Shown piece by piece: positions 47,964-56,699 of a stretch of 64,000 nt of DNA. The notes below the pieces were generated by a model. It saw only the letters and a program-made list of their open reading frames with translations, was not told the DNA's origin and searched no databases. The DNA is taken from assembly GCA_947488905.1 (NCBI GenBank), contig CANLBJ010000001.1, positions 62,001-126,000 on the forward strand. Direction: 5' to 3'. Position 1 is the stretch's first letter, and the number at the start of each line of letters is the position of its first letter. Both the position numbers and the translations under genes were made by a program. The DNA comes from Ulvibacter algarum. GTDB lineage: Bacteria; Bacteroidota; Bacteroidia; Flavobacteriales; Flavobacteriaceae.

Positions 47964-50900
47964 ATGACAGAAGGTATTTATGAGGAGTTGGTTACTACAC
48001 TAGTCAAATCAAAATTAGAAAATATTGATAATGACTCGTATTATATAAAAGAAAGTAAAATAGATAAAGAAGAAGCGACCTTACTCCTTTCCAGACACAT
48101 TGCATTAAGTATAAAAAATGCTTTTCAATTATTAAAAGGAGCAGACCAACTTGAACGTCAGATTGAAATATCTAATAAAATTATTCTTCTATTAAGAGAT
48201 GAATTAGAAAAGACAGAAATTGCAAATGATATAATTGAAGTTGAGGGTAATATTTTAAATGCAGTATTTTCAAAAGTAAATGCTCACTTTTCTAATATTG
48301 ATTTACACTTAAAAGAAATAACACCTTATACCAGACTTACACAAAGTGAACTTTTCACCGGCACAAGCAAAGGTCCTTCATTAGGAAGTGAACTTCAAAA
48401 AGAAATTCTTTCCGCAAATAGAATCGATTTACTTGTTTCCTTTATAAAGTTTAAAGGAATAATTATTCTGGAACCACAACTTAAAGAGTTTGTGAAACGC
48501 GGAGGACAATTAAGAGTAATTACAACTACATATATGGGAGCCACTGATTACAAGGCTATCCAGCTTTTATCGAAGTTAGACAATACCACAGTTAAGATTT
48601 CATACAATAGCGGTAACGAAAGATTGCACGCAAAAGCGTATTTATTTCAGAGAAACACAGGATTTCATACTGCCTACATTGGTTCATCTAATTTTTCTAG
48701 GTCGGCTTTAACAGATGGATTAGAATGGAATCTTAAAGTAACAACGAAAGAAGTTAGTCACATTATAGATAAATTCCAAAAGACATTCGATTCTTATTGG
48801 CAGAATGATGATTTTGAAATATTTAATGACTCTGTCCACCGGGAGAAATTAATCGATGAATTAAAGAACGGAACGTTTAGAAAGCAATCAGAAAGTCTTA
48901 CATCATTTTTTGACATAAAGCCATATTCCTATCAAAAGCAAATTCTTGAAAAATTAGAAGTTGAGAGAGATGTACATGGCCGTTTTAGGAATCTCGTTGT
49001 AGCAGCTACTGGTACTGGGAAAACTATTATTTCTGCATTCGATTTTAAGAATTACAGAAAAATTAATAAAAACACGAAACTACTTTTTATTGCTCATAGA
49101 AAAGAAATTCTTGAAAAATCGAGACACACATTTCAAGCAGTATTAAAAGATAATAATTTTGGGGAACTTTGGGTTGATGGAATGGTCCCTGATAATTTTG
49201 AAATTGTTTTTGCCTCAATTCAATCATTAAATAACAAAATTGATAGTTTAAAACAGTCAAGAGATTACTATGATTTTATCATTATTGATGAATGTCATCA
49301 CTCAGTTGCGAATACATATAGAAAAGTAATTAATTATTATACTCCAAAAATTTTACTAGGACTTACCGCAACACCAGAGCGAATGGATGGCACAGATATT
49401 ACTGAAGACTTTGATTACCGTATCGCTGCTGAAATAAGATTGCCGGAAGCGCTCAACAGAAAACTTCTCTGTCCTTTTCAATATTTTGGAATTACAGATA
49501 ATACTGATTTATCAAATGTAAAATGGACTGGAGGAAAGTATGTCCCTTCAGAACTCACGAAAATTTATAACTCAAATGACCAAAGAGTTGCTGACATAAT
49601 AAATAGTTTAGAAAAGTACACTAAAGACATAAATGAAGTTAAAGCTATTGGATTTTGTGCATCTGTGGAGCACGCCCAATATATGGCTCAAAAGTTTGCC
49701 TTGGCAGAATTATCAGCAGATTATATTACTGGTAAAACAAAAAGAAATGACAGAACTAATATTAGAAAATCATTTGTCAATGGAGATATCAATTACCTCT
49801 TTGTTGTGGATATATTTAATGAAGGTGTTGATATTCCAGAAATAGATACCGTTCTTTTTCTGAGGCCGACAGAAAGCTTAACAATTTTCTTGCAACAATT
49901 AGGAAGAGGTCTTAGGCTTGCTGATGATAAGGATTGTTTAACAGTATTAGATTTTGTAGGAAACGTGAGATCTGAATATAATTTTGAAAATAAATTTAGA
50001 GCTCTTATTGGAAAAACAAATACTCCAGTTCAAAAAGAGATTGAGGATAGCTTCCCGCATCTACCGCTAGGATGTTCCATAATACTTGAAAAAAAGGCTA
50101 AAGAATCTATACTTCTTAACATTAAAAATGCGACTAAGCTTTCTCGAAAACGCATAATACAAAAAATACAGCAATTTAAACATCAAACTGCCCTTCCATT
50201 AACTTTAAAAAATTTCATCGACATTAATAATATACCGATACAAGCAATATACAAAAGAGGAAGTTGGAAAAGACTTTGTCAGATAGCTGGTAATAGAGAT
50301 GAATTTACAAACACAAATGAAAAAGAAATTATTTCTACTATTAATAATAAATGGCTAGCATGTAAATCATATAGTTACTTTCAATTTATATTGAGGATAG
50401 CTAAGCTTAATTTTCAGATTGATCTCAAAGATTTTAATATAGAGGAAAAGACAATGATGCTTATGTTGCATTATGACATTTGGCAAAACTCTAATGATTT
50501 TGACAGTATAGAATCGAGTATAAAAGCAATAGGCAAGAATACTGTACTTGTTGAAGAAATTGAGGAAGTATTGGAAATTTTAATCGATTCAATCGATTTT
50601 AAAGAAATAGAAATAGAACTACCATACAAACAACCTCTTAAAGTTCACGCACGATATACTCGAGACCAAATTTTAGCTGCATTTGGAAAAAGCACATTCG
50701 ATAAAAAATCATCAAATCGTGAAGGTTCAGCTGAAAACAAAAATTTAAACACAGAACTGTTATTTATAAATTTAATAAAATCTGAAGAAAATTTCTCACC
50801 AACTACAATGTATGACGATTATGCAGTAACTGAGTCGCTTTTCCACTGGCAAACTCAAAATGCAGCGCGTCCAGAAACAGGAAAAGGTTTGTCATATATT

Positions 50901-51104
50901 CAACATGAGGAGAATGAAAAAATAATTCTTCTTTTTGTTAGAGAACAAGCAAACGATGAATTTGGAAATACAATAGGTTATGTATTTATCGGTCGTGGAA
51001 CATTGAAAGACTATTCTGGCTCGAAACCAATGAATATAAATTGGAAACTAAGTGAACCAATGCCTAATTATTTATGGAAGGAATCAGCTAAGCTTGCTAT
51101 TTAA
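47964..51104 (+). CDS. PLD-like nuclease/SF2 helicase/DUF3427 protein
   Basis: A 1046-residue protein with three parts. Residues about 115-290: a phospholipase-D-like nuclease, with LHAKAYLF and GSSNFSRSA. About 320-700: an SF2 helicase, with Walker A ATGTGKT, DEAH-type DECHH, motif III LTATP and motif VI QLGRGLR. The rest: a DUF3427-type C-terminal region. Such proteins are thought to act on DNA and are often in defence or mobile regions. The text is more AT-rich than neighbouring genes, suggesting gain by transfer. A small gene follows. No methylase, Nudix or other partner is nearby. Confidence 0.88.
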   Translation: MTEGIYEELVTTLVKSKLENIDNDSYYIKESKIDKEEATLLLSRHIALSIKNAFQLLKGADQLERQIEISNKIILLLRDELEKTEIANDIIEVEGNILNAVFSKVNAHFSNIDLHLKEITPYTRLTQSELFTGTSKGPSLGSELQKEILSANRIDLLVSFIKFKGIIILEPQLKEFVKRGGQLRVITTTYMGATDYKAIQLLSKLDNTTVKISYNSGNERLHAKAYLFQRNTGFHTAYIGSSNFSRSALTDGLEWNLKVTTKEVSHIIDKFQKTFDSYWQNDDFEIFNDSVHREKLIDELKNGTFRKQSESLTSFFDIKPYSYQKQILEKLEVERDVHGRFRNLVVAATGTGKTIISAFDFKNYRKINKNTKLLFIAHRKEILEKSRHTFQAVLKDNNFGELWVDGMVPDNFEIVFASIQSLNNKIDSLKQSRDYYDFIIIDECHHSVANTYRKVINYYTPKILLGLTATPERMDGTDITEDFDYRIAAEIRLPEALNRKLLCPFQYFGITDNTDLSNVKWTGGKYVPSELTKIYNSNDQRVADIINSLEKYTKDINEVKAIGFCASVEHAQYMAQKFALAELSADYITGKTKRNDRTNIRKSFVNGDINYLFVVDIFNEGVDIPEIDTVLFLRPTESLTIFLQQLGRGLRLADDKDCLTVLDFVGNVRSEYNFENKFRALIGKTNTPVQKEIEDSFPHLPLGCSIILEKKAKESILLNIKNATKLSRKRIIQKIQQFKHQTALPLTLKNFIDINNIPIQAIYKRGSWKRLCQIAGNRDEFTNTNEKEIISTINNKWLACKSYSYFQFILRIAKLNFQIDLKDFNIEEKTMMLMLHYDIWQNSNDFDSIESSIKAIGKNTVLVEEIEEVLEILIDSIDFKEIEIELPYKQPLKVHARYTRDQILAAFGKSTFDKKSSNREGSAENKNLNTELLFINLIKSEENFSPTTMYDDYAVTESLFHWQTQNAARPETGKGLSYIQHEENEKIILLFVREQANDEFGNTIGYVFIGRGTLKDYSGSKPMNINWKLSEPMPNYLWKESAKLAI

Positions 51105-51119
51105 TTTTAAAAAAAAGTT

Positions 51120-51308
51120 GTGACAAACAAAAAAAAGATCTTCGCAATCTACAAGAAAGGTATTCATTTAGGTAATGAAAAGGGAAATGAAGAAATTGAA
51201 GCAATCAATAATTATATAACTTCTGCTTATGTTAAAGAATTCATAGATGACAAAGAGTTTACATCTCTTTATACAGCAACAATTGCAGTAAAAGGGTTTC
51301 ACTATTAA
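51120..51308 (+). CDS. Small protein after the helicase
   Basis: A 62-residue protein with GTG start, 15 bases after the helicase stop. It has the pattern KKIFAIYKKGIHLGNEKGNEEIEAINNYI, a mixed alpha/beta mini-domain ending in AVKGFHY. I recognise no family. Close spacing and shared AT-rich composition suggest it belongs to the helicase unit, perhaps as a regulator or antitoxin-like partner. It is small enough that chance coding is possible. Confidence 0.6.
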   Translation: MTNKKKIFAIYKKGIHLGNEKGNEEIEAINNYITSAYVKEFIDDKEFTSLYTATIAVKGFHY

Positions 51309-51373
51309 ATAAATCTATAATCATTTAACATACTAATTTTTAACAGCAAAAGATTATTCAAAAAATAAGCATT

Positions 51374-52645
51374 TCAATTCCTCTGCCTAAACCCAATCAA
51401 ATTCCCAACCACAAAAGCAAATAGCGCAGGCAATACCCACCCCATACTTACCCCTGCAAACGGGATGTACGTTTTAATGACATCTACCATTTCTGAAGTT
51501 GTAAAAAACTGTAAGAAGTCTGGAATACTAAATAAGAAGGTAACAAGTATTACCAGTTTAAAAACTAATGGCGACGCCAGTTTTTGAGGCAATACATTAA
51601 GTATAATTAATGCGATGGTTATTGGGTAAATAAACATTAATGCCGGTAAAGCGATGTCTATAATATAATGCACATCAAACTGCCCAACCACAACACCTAT
51701 TATACAACTTACCACGGCAGTAACTACATAAGCCACTTGTGAGTTTCCGGCTATTTTTTTTGCGAAATCTGCGGTACCAGTAATAATACCAACAGCTGTA
51801 GTAAAACACGCTAAAGCGACAAGCACTCCTAAAAATGAAGTTCCTATATTACCTAGTGTACTTTTACTTAAATCTGTTAAAAGCTGTACTCTATCTTCTG
51901 TTACAATAGTAGTATTATACGTTGCACCCAGCGCGATGAGACCTCCATAAATAACAATAAGCCCAATCCCAGAGAGCAAACCTGCCTTTGCTATCATTTT
52001 TTTCTTTTCGTCATAATTTAATGTGCCTTGTAAGGCTAATGAGACTACAATCACACCCCCTACAACCACACCTGCAATGGCGTCAAAGGTTTGATATCCC
52101 TCTAATATTCCGTCTGTAAAAGTGCTCTTAAAGATGGTGTCACTCATAGGCGTTACATCTGCAAAGAGACCAATGCTTATTATTATGAGTAGAATAACAA
52201 TAATAAAAGGCGTTAAAAACTTACCTATAAGGCTTAAAATGCGTGTTCTATTAAGAGCAAAGACTAATACGAGCGCAAAATAGATAGCGCTCAACGTTAG
52301 AGAAGACATCTCAAAATAGGGCTCAATAGCCATCTCATAGGTCACAGATGCCGTTCTTGATGAGGGTAGCGTTACAGAAATTGCATAAATGATCAAAGAG
52401 TAAATAAGCGCAAATAAAGGAGATACCTTTTTTGCAAAATCCATTAAAGTACCTTGTAGTCTTGCGTGACCATAAATAGCCATAATAGGTATTATCACCG
52501 CACTAATAGCAAAACCAATAGAAACCAAAGGCCAACTAGTACCTGCATTATAACCTAAAAAGGGTGGTAAAATTAAGTTTCCGGCGCCAAAAAAAAGCGA
52601 AAACAAAGCAAATGCAACGATCAGGGTCTGTTTATTTAAACTCAT
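51374..52645 (-). CDS. brnQ: Branched-chain amino acid carrier
   Basis: A 423-residue inner-membrane LIVCS-family transporter for Leu, Ile and Val, driven by Na+ or H+. It has about 12 hydrophobic segments. Recognisable features are the first helix LFFGAGNLILPPFLGYNAG, YAISVTLPSSRTASVTYE, and GTLNYDEKKKMIAKAGLLSG. Length fits the family. A perfect -7 element lies at 52658-52665. Confidence 0.95.
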   Translation of the reverse strand: MSLNKQTLIVAFALFSLFFGAGNLILPPFLGYNAGTSWPLVSIGFAISAVIIPIMAIYGHARLQGTLMDFAKKVSPLFALIYSLIIYAISVTLPSSRTASVTYEMAIEPYFEMSSLTLSAIYFALVLVFALNRTRILSLIGKFLTPFIIVILLIIISIGLFADVTPMSDTIFKSTFTDGILEGYQTFDAIAGVVVGGVIVVSLALQGTLNYDEKKKMIAKAGLLSGIGLIVIYGGLIALGATYNTTIVTEDRVQLLTDLSKSTLGNIGTSFLGVLVALACFTTAVGIITGTADFAKKIAGNSQVAYVVTAVVSCIIGVVVGQFDVHYIIDIALPALMFIYPITIALIILNVLPQKLASPLVFKLVILVTFLFSIPDFLQFFTTSEMVDVIKTYIPFAGVSMGWVLPALFAFVVGNLIGFRQRN

Positions 52646-52657
52646 AGGATACCTTTA

Positions 52658-52665
52658 CAAAATTA
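52658..52665 (-). promoter_or_regulatory. -7 promoter element for brnQ
   Basis: TAATTTTG on the minus strand, a perfect TAnnTTTG match 13 bases before the brnQ ATG, within the 39-base gap to the divergent hydrolase gene. Confidence 0.6.
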
Positions 52666-52684
52666 GAAACGACAAGATACCTAA

Positions 52685-53455
52685 ATGATTTATAACTATA
52701 ATAACACACCTATATATTATACGAGTATTGGCACAGGAAAACCCCTCGTTCTATTGCACGGTTTAATGGAGAGCAGCACAATGTGGCAAGACACCGTTGC
52801 ACAATTTAAAGACACACATCTAGTAATTACCATAGATTTACCTGGTTTTGGGCAAAGTGGCAACATAAGCGATATTCACACGATGGAGCTCATGGCAAGT
52901 ATTGTTGCTGAAATTTTAATGACTGAAAATATTGCTTCTGCATCATTTATAGGGCATTCTATGGGCGGTTATGTGAGTTTGGCTTTCGCCGAAAACTTTC
53001 CAGATATGATAGATGGGCTCGTTTTATTACACGCTACCACTACTGCAGACTCTCAAGAACGCAAAGAAAACCGAAACCGCGCTGCAGACATTTTATACAA
53101 AAACAAAGATGCCTACGTGAGTATGGCTATCAGCAATCTATTTACAGAAAAGGCACGCAAAGAGTTTCCGGCAGAAATACAAAAAGCAAAAGAAGAGGCT
53201 CTGTCTTTTAGTGCACAAGGTATTGCTGCTGCCCATTTAGGTATGCGTGATAGAAAAGATCGTACTTCTGTGTTAGCGCATTTCAGTAAAAAGAAGTTGA
53301 TTATTGCAGGAGTAGATGATCTTCTTTTTCCTGTTAATGAAGCTCAGCACATTTCAGAAACTACAAATACACCCATAAAAATTATAGCTGCAGGACATAT
53401 GAGTTGGATAGAAAATAAGATGCAAATGTTAAAATATATGCACTTTATCGATTAA
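52685..53455 (+). CDS. Alpha/beta hydrolase
   Basis: A 256-residue hydrolase. It has the oxyanion motif LLHGLMESS (about 23-31), the nucleophile elbow GHSMGGYV (Ser about 91), the Asp in GVDDLLFP and the His in AGHMSWI, so the Ser-Asp-His triad is complete. The cap region lies between. It could be an esterase, peptidase or lactonase; the substrate is unknown. It is divergent from brnQ. Confidence 0.92.
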   Translation: MIYNYNNTPIYYTSIGTGKPLVLLHGLMESSTMWQDTVAQFKDTHLVITIDLPGFGQSGNISDIHTMELMASIVAEILMTENIASASFIGHSMGGYVSLAFAENFPDMIDGLVLLHATTTADSQERKENRNRAADILYKNKDAYVSMAISNLFTEKARKEFPAEIQKAKEEALSFSAQGIAAAHLGMRDRKDRTSVLAHFSKKKLIIAGVDDLLFPVNEAQHISETTNTPIKIIAAGHMSWIENKMQMLKYMHFID

Positions 53456-53491
53456 TTATGTATTTAAGCGTGTTTAGTTAATAATTTTCTG

Positions 53492-53499
53492 TAGGTTTG
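53492..53499 (+). promoter_or_regulatory. -7 promoter element for the zinc-ribbon pair
   Basis: TAGGTTTG is a perfect TAnnTTTG match, 21 bases before the ATG at 53520. Confidence 0.6.
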
Positions 53500-53519
53500 T
53501 CTTAACCAATAAATTGATC

Positions 53520-53768
53520 ATGGAAAATAACTCCTCAAAAAAAACCGTGAGATTATCTGTAATAATGTGTGCATTAGGGCACGATTATATGATAACAAAT
53601 ACAATTACTCCATATATAAAAGAATATAAGTGTTGTAACTGTGGCCGCGAAATGACAAATGACCTAAATGGAGATTTAAAAGTACTTACAGAAAAGTCTC
53701 GTATAGTAAATGCTTGTTTAGCCTCATTTTTCATAAAGAAAACAAACCACTTAAACGTTGCTGTATGA
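53520..53768 (+). CDS. Small zinc-ribbon-like protein, copy 1
   Basis: An 82-residue protein with IMCALGHDYMITN and IKEYKCCNCGREMTNDLNGDLKVL: one Cys plus His in a CxxxGH form and a CxxC knuckle, a likely zinc site. It is a paralogue of the next gene. I recognise no named family beyond a likeness to small phage-type C-GH-CxxC proteins. The ATG at 53520 is chosen over a TTG six bases earlier. The stop overlaps the next start (ATGA). Confidence 0.7.
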   Translation: MENNSSKKTVRLSVIMCALGHDYMITNTITPYIKEYKCCNCGREMTNDLNGDLKVLTEKSRIVNACLASFFIKKTNHLNVAV

Positions 53769-53959
53769 GATCATTAACTTGCAAAATATTGGGCCATAAC
53801 TTGACAAAAACAAGTGAACATAATGCACTAATTAAAGAATACAAATGTACCTGCTGCCGTAAAAAATTTACAAAAGATGGCTATGGCAAAATAGTCGTGC
53901 TAGACTCTTACTGGCAAGAAAACAACGAAAATCTAAGAGCTTCTGTTTCTTTTAGATAA
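53765..53959 (+). CDS. Small zinc-ribbon-like protein, copy 2
   Basis: A 64-residue protein starting in the ATGA that ends copy 1. It has MRSLTCKILGHNLTKTS and IKEYKCTCCRKKFTKDGYGKIVVL, aligning with copy 1 across the Cys/His residues, so both come from one duplicated gene. The second knuckle is CTCC. It is too small to be an enzyme and may be a nucleic-acid or partner-binding module. It ends five bases before the convergent thiL. Confidence 0.68.
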   Translation: MRSLTCKILGHNLTKTSEHNALIKEYKCTCCRKKFTKDGYGKIVVLDSYWQENNENLRASVSFR

Positions 53960-53963
53960 TTAA

Positions 53964-55019
53964 CTACTCATTTTCTTCAAGAGAATTCCAACCTCTAGCA
54001 ATCAATGGGACTTTTGTATTTGCTCTTGTAATTAAATGTAACCCTTCACTTTCTTTTACAACATGACCTATAATAGATAAATACGGATTTGCCTTTATCT
54101 TTAAAAAATCATCTTGTTTTACCGTGAACAACAACTCATAATCTTCACCACCACTTAATGCGATAGTAGTACTGTCCATATTAAACTCCTCACAGGTATT
54201 AATAACTTGAGGATCTAATGGTATTTTATCTTCATATAAGTTACACCCTACTTTAGATTGCTTACATATATGTATTACTTCTGAAGAAAGACCATCACTA
54301 ACATCTATCATACTAGTAGGTACCACATCTAGTTTAGTTAATAAAGCAGTAATATCTTTACGCGCTTCTGGTTTTAGTTGGCGCTCTACTAAGTAGGTGT
54401 ATTTTTCAAGATCTGGTTGTGAGTTAGGGTTTACCTTAAACACTTGTTTTTCACGCTCTAATACTTGCAATCCTAAATATGCTGCACCAAAATCTCCAGA
54501 AACAACTATTAAATCTCCTTCTTTTGCAGTATCTCTTCTCGTTACCTTTTTTGCATCAACTTGACCTATAGCTGTTATACTAATAACTAACCCAGCCGTT
54601 GATGATGTCGTGTCTCCTCCTATTACATCTACTTTATATGCGTCTGCTGCTGCTTGAATACCTGCATACAATTCTTCTAGTGCCTCTACCGGAAATCTAT
54701 TAGACACGGCGATACTCACAGTTATTTGAGAAGGTAAAGCATTCATAGCATACACATCACTCAAGTTAACCATCACAGACTTGTAGCCTAAATGCTTTAA
54801 AGGCATATAGCTTAAATCAAAATGTACTCCTTCTACAAGCATATCTGTTGTTACAACTACTTGTTTCTTAGCATCAAAATCTAGAATTGCCGCATCATCT
54901 CCTATTCCTAAAACAGTAGATTTTTGGGTGATTTTAAAATGCTTAGTTAAATGATCTATAAGACCAAATTCTCCTAAACTAGAAATTGCGGTGCGCGAAG
55001 TATCTTTATTTTCAAACAT
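53964..55019 (-). CDS. thiL: Thiamine-phosphate kinase
   Basis: Phosphorylates thiamine phosphate to thiamine pyrophosphate, the last step of the pathway. It has 351 residues from MFENKDTSRT. Signatures are GIGDDAAIL (about 48-56), TTDMLVEGVHFD, GGDTTSS, and the C-terminal SGGEDYELLF. A longer start at 55037 is rejected because the -7 element at 55035-55042 overlaps it. Confidence 0.95.
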   Translation of the reverse strand: MFENKDTSRTAISSLGEFGLIDHLTKHFKITQKSTVLGIGDDAAILDFDAKKQVVVTTDMLVEGVHFDLSYMPLKHLGYKSVMVNLSDVYAMNALPSQITVSIAVSNRFPVEALEELYAGIQAAADAYKVDVIGGDTTSSTAGLVISITAIGQVDAKKVTRRDTAKEGDLIVVSGDFGAAYLGLQVLEREKQVFKVNPNSQPDLEKYTYLVERQLKPEARKDITALLTKLDVVPTSMIDVSDGLSSEVIHICKQSKVGCNLYEDKIPLDPQVINTCEEFNMDSTTIALSGGEDYELLFTVKQDDFLKIKANPYLSIIGHVVKESEGLHLITRANTKVPLIARGWNSLEENE

Positions 55020-55034
55020 CAATATTATTTTATG

Positions 55035-55042
55035 CAAAAATA
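55035..55042 (-). promoter_or_regulatory. -7 promoter element for thiL
   Basis: TATTTTTG on the minus strand, a perfect TAnnTTTG match, leaving about nine bases of leader before the ATG at 55019. Confidence 0.6.
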
Positions 55043-55246
55043 CAGCATTTTAGTAGTAAATAGATTGATAGTACACTAGTATTTCTAACTCTCAAATTGT
55101 CAATAAAACCGTTAAAACCATAAATATTAAAGACAAGCTACCTCAATTAAGTTTATATTTGTGAGTGATATTTATCACTTTTATCTCATTTCGCAATTTT
55201 GTTTGACCTAATTATATATATTATTGCTACTCAATAAAAAACTACT

Positions 55247-56692
55247 ATGAAAATTACATTACTACTCAAACAGAATTTAGCTTTAGCAGTTCTTGGACTT
55301 CTATCAGTTTCAGCTTTTGCACAAACACCATGTAATAATGGTATGGCAGGTCCGTATCCTTGTGATGGTTATGACTTACAATCTGAAATTAATCTTAACG
55401 TGCTTGGCTCTGACAGAGGTAATGATTCTTGGGGATGGACAGACCCACAAGACGGCAAAGAATATGCTATAGTAGGTTTGGGTAATGGTACCGCATTTAT
55501 TGATATCTCTAACCCAACAAATCCTGTTTACTTGGCTAAAATTAATGGCTTTTCTGGCTCTAGTACCTGGAGAGATATTAAAGTGTATCAAAATCACGCA
55601 TATATTGTAACTGATGTTAACAATAATGATGACGGGATGCAGGTTTTTGATTTAACGAGATTAAGAGATATCACAAACCCACCACAAACACTAACACCAG
55701 ACAACAGATACACTGGTTTTGGTGATGCACACAATATTGTTATTAATGAAGAAACAGGTTTTGCTTATGCAGTAGGAACTAGCACATTTAATGGTGGTGG
55801 CCACTACATAGATTTATCTGACCCTGTAAACCCAGTAGCAGCAGGGGGTTCTTCTCTAGGTGGTTATTCACATGATGCACAAGTTGTCATTTATAATGGG
55901 CCAGATAATGATTATAATGATGGTAGTAGAGAGTTATATTTTGGTAGTAATGAAGATCGTGTAGTTGTAATTGATGTTACAGACAAGAATAATCCTGTAA
56001 TGATAAAAGAGATTATGTATAACAACGATGGCTACACACACCAAGGTTGGCTTACAGAGGACCAAAGATTTTTTATTTTAGGAGACGAAACTGACGAGTT
56101 AGGTTTTGGTTTTAATACAAGAACTATTGTATTTGACCTTTTAGATTTAGACGCTAATACTCCTCCTAGATTTGAGTATTATGGACCTTCAGAAGCCATA
56201 GATCACAATGGATACGTAAAAGGAGATAAATTATACTTAAGTAATTATAGAGCTGGTTTACGTGTTCTTGACATTTCAGATATTGCAAACGGAAATATGG
56301 TAGAAGAAGGATATTTTGATTCTTATCCTGCAAATGATGGGGCTGATTTTGATGGTGCTTGGAGTGTTTACCCATATTTTGAAAGTGGAAACATTGTAAT
56401 TAGCGACATTAACAGAGGGTTCTTATTAGTAAAAGGACCAAATCTAGGTATAGAAAATACAGTTACAACGGCATTCTCTGTATCACCTAACCCAGCTACT
56501 ACAAACATTACAATTAAATCTCAAGCAGACCCAATAAAATCTATAGAGATATTTAACGTTCTAGGTCAACAGGTAATCAATCAATCTTATGATGATGGTC
56601 TTACTAAAAACTTAGACATATCTCAGTTAAATGCTGGTATGTATTTAGTAAAAGTGAACAAAAACACCGTGACTCGATTGATTAAAAACTAA
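55247..56692 (+). CDS. Choice-of-anchor B family secreted protein with T9SS domain
   Basis: A 481-residue protein with a signal peptide (1-26, AFAQ). The body is a beta-propeller of the LVIVD/choice-of-anchor B type, with WGWTDPQDGKEYAIVGLGNG, FIDISNPTNPVYLAKI and LSNYRAGLRVLDISD. The C-terminal 75 residues are a type A sorting domain (SVSPNPATTNITIKS, EIFNVLGQQV, LNAGMYLVKV). It should be exported to the surface. A possible -7 element TATTATTG is at 55219-55226. It is the first of four genes on the plus strand, all for the cell envelope. Confidence 0.92.
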   Translation: MKITLLLKQNLALAVLGLLSVSAFAQTPCNNGMAGPYPCDGYDLQSEINLNVLGSDRGNDSWGWTDPQDGKEYAIVGLGNGTAFIDISNPTNPVYLAKINGFSGSSTWRDIKVYQNHAYIVTDVNNNDDGMQVFDLTRLRDITNPPQTLTPDNRYTGFGDAHNIVINEETGFAYAVGTSTFNGGGHYIDLSDPVNPVAAGGSSLGGYSHDAQVVIYNGPDNDYNDGSRELYFGSNEDRVVVIDVTDKNNPVMIKEIMYNNDGYTHQGWLTEDQRFFILGDETDELGFGFNTRTIVFDLLDLDANTPPRFEYYGPSEAIDHNGYVKGDKLYLSNYRAGLRVLDISDIANGNMVEEGYFDSYPANDGADFDGAWSVYPYFESGNIVISDINRGFLLVKGPNLGIENTVTTAFSVSPNPATTNITIKSQADPIKSIEIFNVLGQQVINQSYDDGLTKNLDISQLNAGMYLVKVNKNTVTRLIKN

Positions 56693-56699
56693 AACGTTT

